Below, piece after piece: positions 16,321 to 17,426 of a DNA stretch of 17,426 bases. This stretch comes from Trachipleistophora hominis (taxonomy: Eukaryota; Microsporidia; Pleistophoridae), in the NCBI GenBank assembly GCA_000316135.1, contig JH993998.1, positions 1 through 17,426 of the forward strand, given 5' to 3'. The notes below the pieces were generated by a model, which worked only from the letters and a program-made list of their open reading frames with translations, ran no database searches and was not told where the DNA came from. How positions within the stretch are numbered: the stretch's first letter is position 1; each line of letters opens with the position of its first letter. A program made the translations under genes and the position numbers.

Positions 16321-17292
16321 ATGGAGTACAACGAGGTATCAGTTGACAAAATAATATCAAAATTGCTGTCAGTAAAGAATAGCAGACTGGGCAAGAACGT
16401 TCACCTGAGTGAGTCTGAGATACTCTTCCTATGTGAAAAGACGAAGGAAATACATCTAAGTCAGCCGATGCTTTTGCATATTAAAGCGCCGATAAAAATA
16501 TGTGGAGACATACACGGGCAGTACAGGGACCTGCTAAAATTGTTTGATTTTGGCGGCTTTCCGCCCGATAACAATTACCTGTTCCTGGGCGATTACGTTG
16601 ACCGTGGCAAGCAGTCGCTCGAGACAATTTGCCTGCTGTTCGCTTACAAGATAAAATACCCGCAGAACATTTTTCTGCTCAGGGGAAATCACGAGTGCGC
16701 GAGCATCAACAAGATTTACGGCTTTTTTGACGAGTGTAAACGTAGACACAGCATACGAATATGGAAAAATTTTACGGATTCGTTTAACTGCCTGCCAATC
16801 TCTGCTATAGTGGGCGAGCGCATACTTTGCATGCATGGAGGGATATCGCCTGAGCTTAAGAACCTGGACCAGATCCGAAAAATAAAACGGCCCACCGATG
16901 TTCCTGATGACGGCCTTCTGTGCGACATACTATGGGGGGATCCGGAGCCGTCAATCTCCGGTTGGGGGGAGAATGACAGGGGAGTGTCGGTCACGTTTGG
17001 TGCCGATGTAGTAAAGGAGTTTCTGGACAGCAACGATCTAGATCTTATTTGTAGAGCACATCAGGTGGTTGAGGAGGGATACGAGTTTTTTGCGGATAGG
17101 CGGCTGGTCACCGTGTTCTCAGCACCGAACTACTGCGGTGAATTTGATAATGCTGGCGCTATAATGAATGTGGACGAGGACCTGACGTGTTCATTTCAGA
17201 TTTTAAAGCCAACGGACAAGCTTAGCCCCGTGTCGGACGGTTTCATCGGTATGGCGGATTCTGTCTCAAATTCAACAACATCAGATTCCTAG
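16321..17292 (+). CDS. GLC7: Serine/threonine protein phosphatase PP1, catalytic subunit
   Basis: 323 residues, the normal PP1 length. All signature blocks of the PPP family are present: GDIHGQ (62-67), GDYVDRG (90-96), LRGNHE (120-125), MHGGISPEL (171-179), [13 protein letters not shown] (245-257) and [11 protein letters not shown] (267-277). Metal ligands D63, H65, D91, N123, H172 and H247 and the catalytic pair D94/H124 line up one residue short of the animal PP1 numbering. Cys272 in the beta12-beta13 loop YCGEFDN points to PP1 rather than PP2A. It removes phosphate from Ser/Thr with regulatory subunits that bind an RVxF groove, and acts in mitosis and glycogen and RNA metabolism in other eukaryotes. 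The C-terminal tail after KPTDK is Ser/Thr-rich and lacks the TPPR site that Cdk1 phosphorylates in animals. AATAAA at 17308-17313 follows the TAG stop. Convergent with a gene at 17318. Confidence 0.97.
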   Translation: MEYNEVSVDKIISKLLSVKNSRLGKNVHLSESEILFLCEKTKEIHLSQPMLLHIKAPIKICGDIHGQYRDLLKLFDFGGFPPDNNYLFLGDYVDRGKQSLETICLLFAYKIKYPQNIFLLRGNHECASINKIYGFFDECKRRHSIRIWKNFTDSFNCLPISAIVGERILCMHGGISPELKNLDQIRKIKRPTDVPDDGLLCDILWGDPEPSISGWGENDRGVSVTFGADVVKEFLDSNDLDLICRAHQVVEEGYEFFADRRLVTVFSAPNYCGEFDNAGAIMNVDEDLTCSFQILKPTDKLSPVSDGFIGMADSVSNSTTSDS

Positions 17293-17317
17293 ATAATAAT
17301 ATTTATGAATAAATGGT

Positions 17318-17426
17318 TTATATGTCTTTAATGGTTGCTCTTTGGACGGTAATGCTCTCGTTTAGCTGCCTGAACGACCCGTGATTGTACGCTAATTTAT
17401 CCTTGTAGATGCGTTTAATGTTCATT
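17318..17426 (-). CDS. 3' end of an unrecognised gene (partial)
   Basis: On the minus strand a frame enters from the window edge and runs 36 codons to a TAA at 17318-17320. It carries a coding-like C-terminus (NIKRIYKDKLAYNHG at the start of the visible part, ITVQRATIKDI at the end). An ATG occurs at 17425, but the gene most likely begins beyond the window. It ends 25 bases from the PP1 stop, tail to tail, as is normal in compact genomes. The fragment is too short to name. Confidence 0.55.
   Translation of the reverse strand, partial: MNIKRIYKDKLAYNHGSFRQLNESITVQRATIKDI

Noticed and set aside
16534..17033. Minus-strand frames opposite the PP1 gene
   Set aside because: Antisense shadows of a conserved phosphatase with all signature blocks intact.

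Overview
The window looks like a stretch of a compact but AT-rich eukaryotic microbial genome, most probably a microsporidian. The basis is (i) intronless, eukaryote-type housekeeping genes (PP1 phosphatase, eukaryotic/archaeal-type prolyl-tRNA synthetase, SET-domain histone methyltransferase), (ii) a C-run followed by a few A's directly before several start codons (for example CCCCCAAAA-ATG), the kind of promoter/leader motif reported for microsporidia, and (iii) a tRNA-Leu with internal A and B boxes and a T6 stop. The exact genus is inference. The long, decayed intergenic regions would suit one of the less compacted lineages better than Encephalitozoon.

Layout. 1-713: mosaic of short plus-strand open segments in changing frames, read as the 3' part of a decayed gene. 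714-2229: AT-rich, with a pyrimidine-rich patch and a small tandem repeat. 2230-4311 (+): Set1-like H3K4 methyltransferase with a long N/D-rich, internally repetitive N-terminus. 4312-4940: 83-bp and ATAAT-type repeats. 4941-5486 (-): small membrane protein with a degenerate J-domain (FPD instead of HPD). 5487-6787: divergent intergenic region with a 59-bp minisatellite, a GC-rich island between 26-bp direct repeats, and a 37-bp x 4 repeat. 6788-7429 (+): unrecognised 213-residue protein. 8053-8725 (+) and 10411-8782 (-): two convergent, broken genes that each still show an N-terminal signal-peptide-like segment and the C-run motif. 11373-11454 (+): tRNA-Leu(AAG). 11702-13195 (-): prolyl-tRNA synthetase. 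13239-13496: repeat-coding gene fragment with ~25-residue repeats; a more decayed relative lies at 15411-15590. 13497-15410: desert. 15753-15959: unrecognised coding-like fragment. 16321-17292 (+): PP1 catalytic subunit. 17318-17426 (-): 3' end of a gene running out of the window.

The intact genes are housekeeping functions (chromatin marking, translation, phosphoregulation, chaperone-like membrane protein) with no sign of one shared pathway. The most unusual aspect is the amount of gene debris between them: at least four or five decayed protein-coding loci, two of which look like former secreted-protein genes whose upstream motif has outlived their reading frame. Nothing in the window looks like an autonomous mobile element, rRNA gene or CRISPR array.
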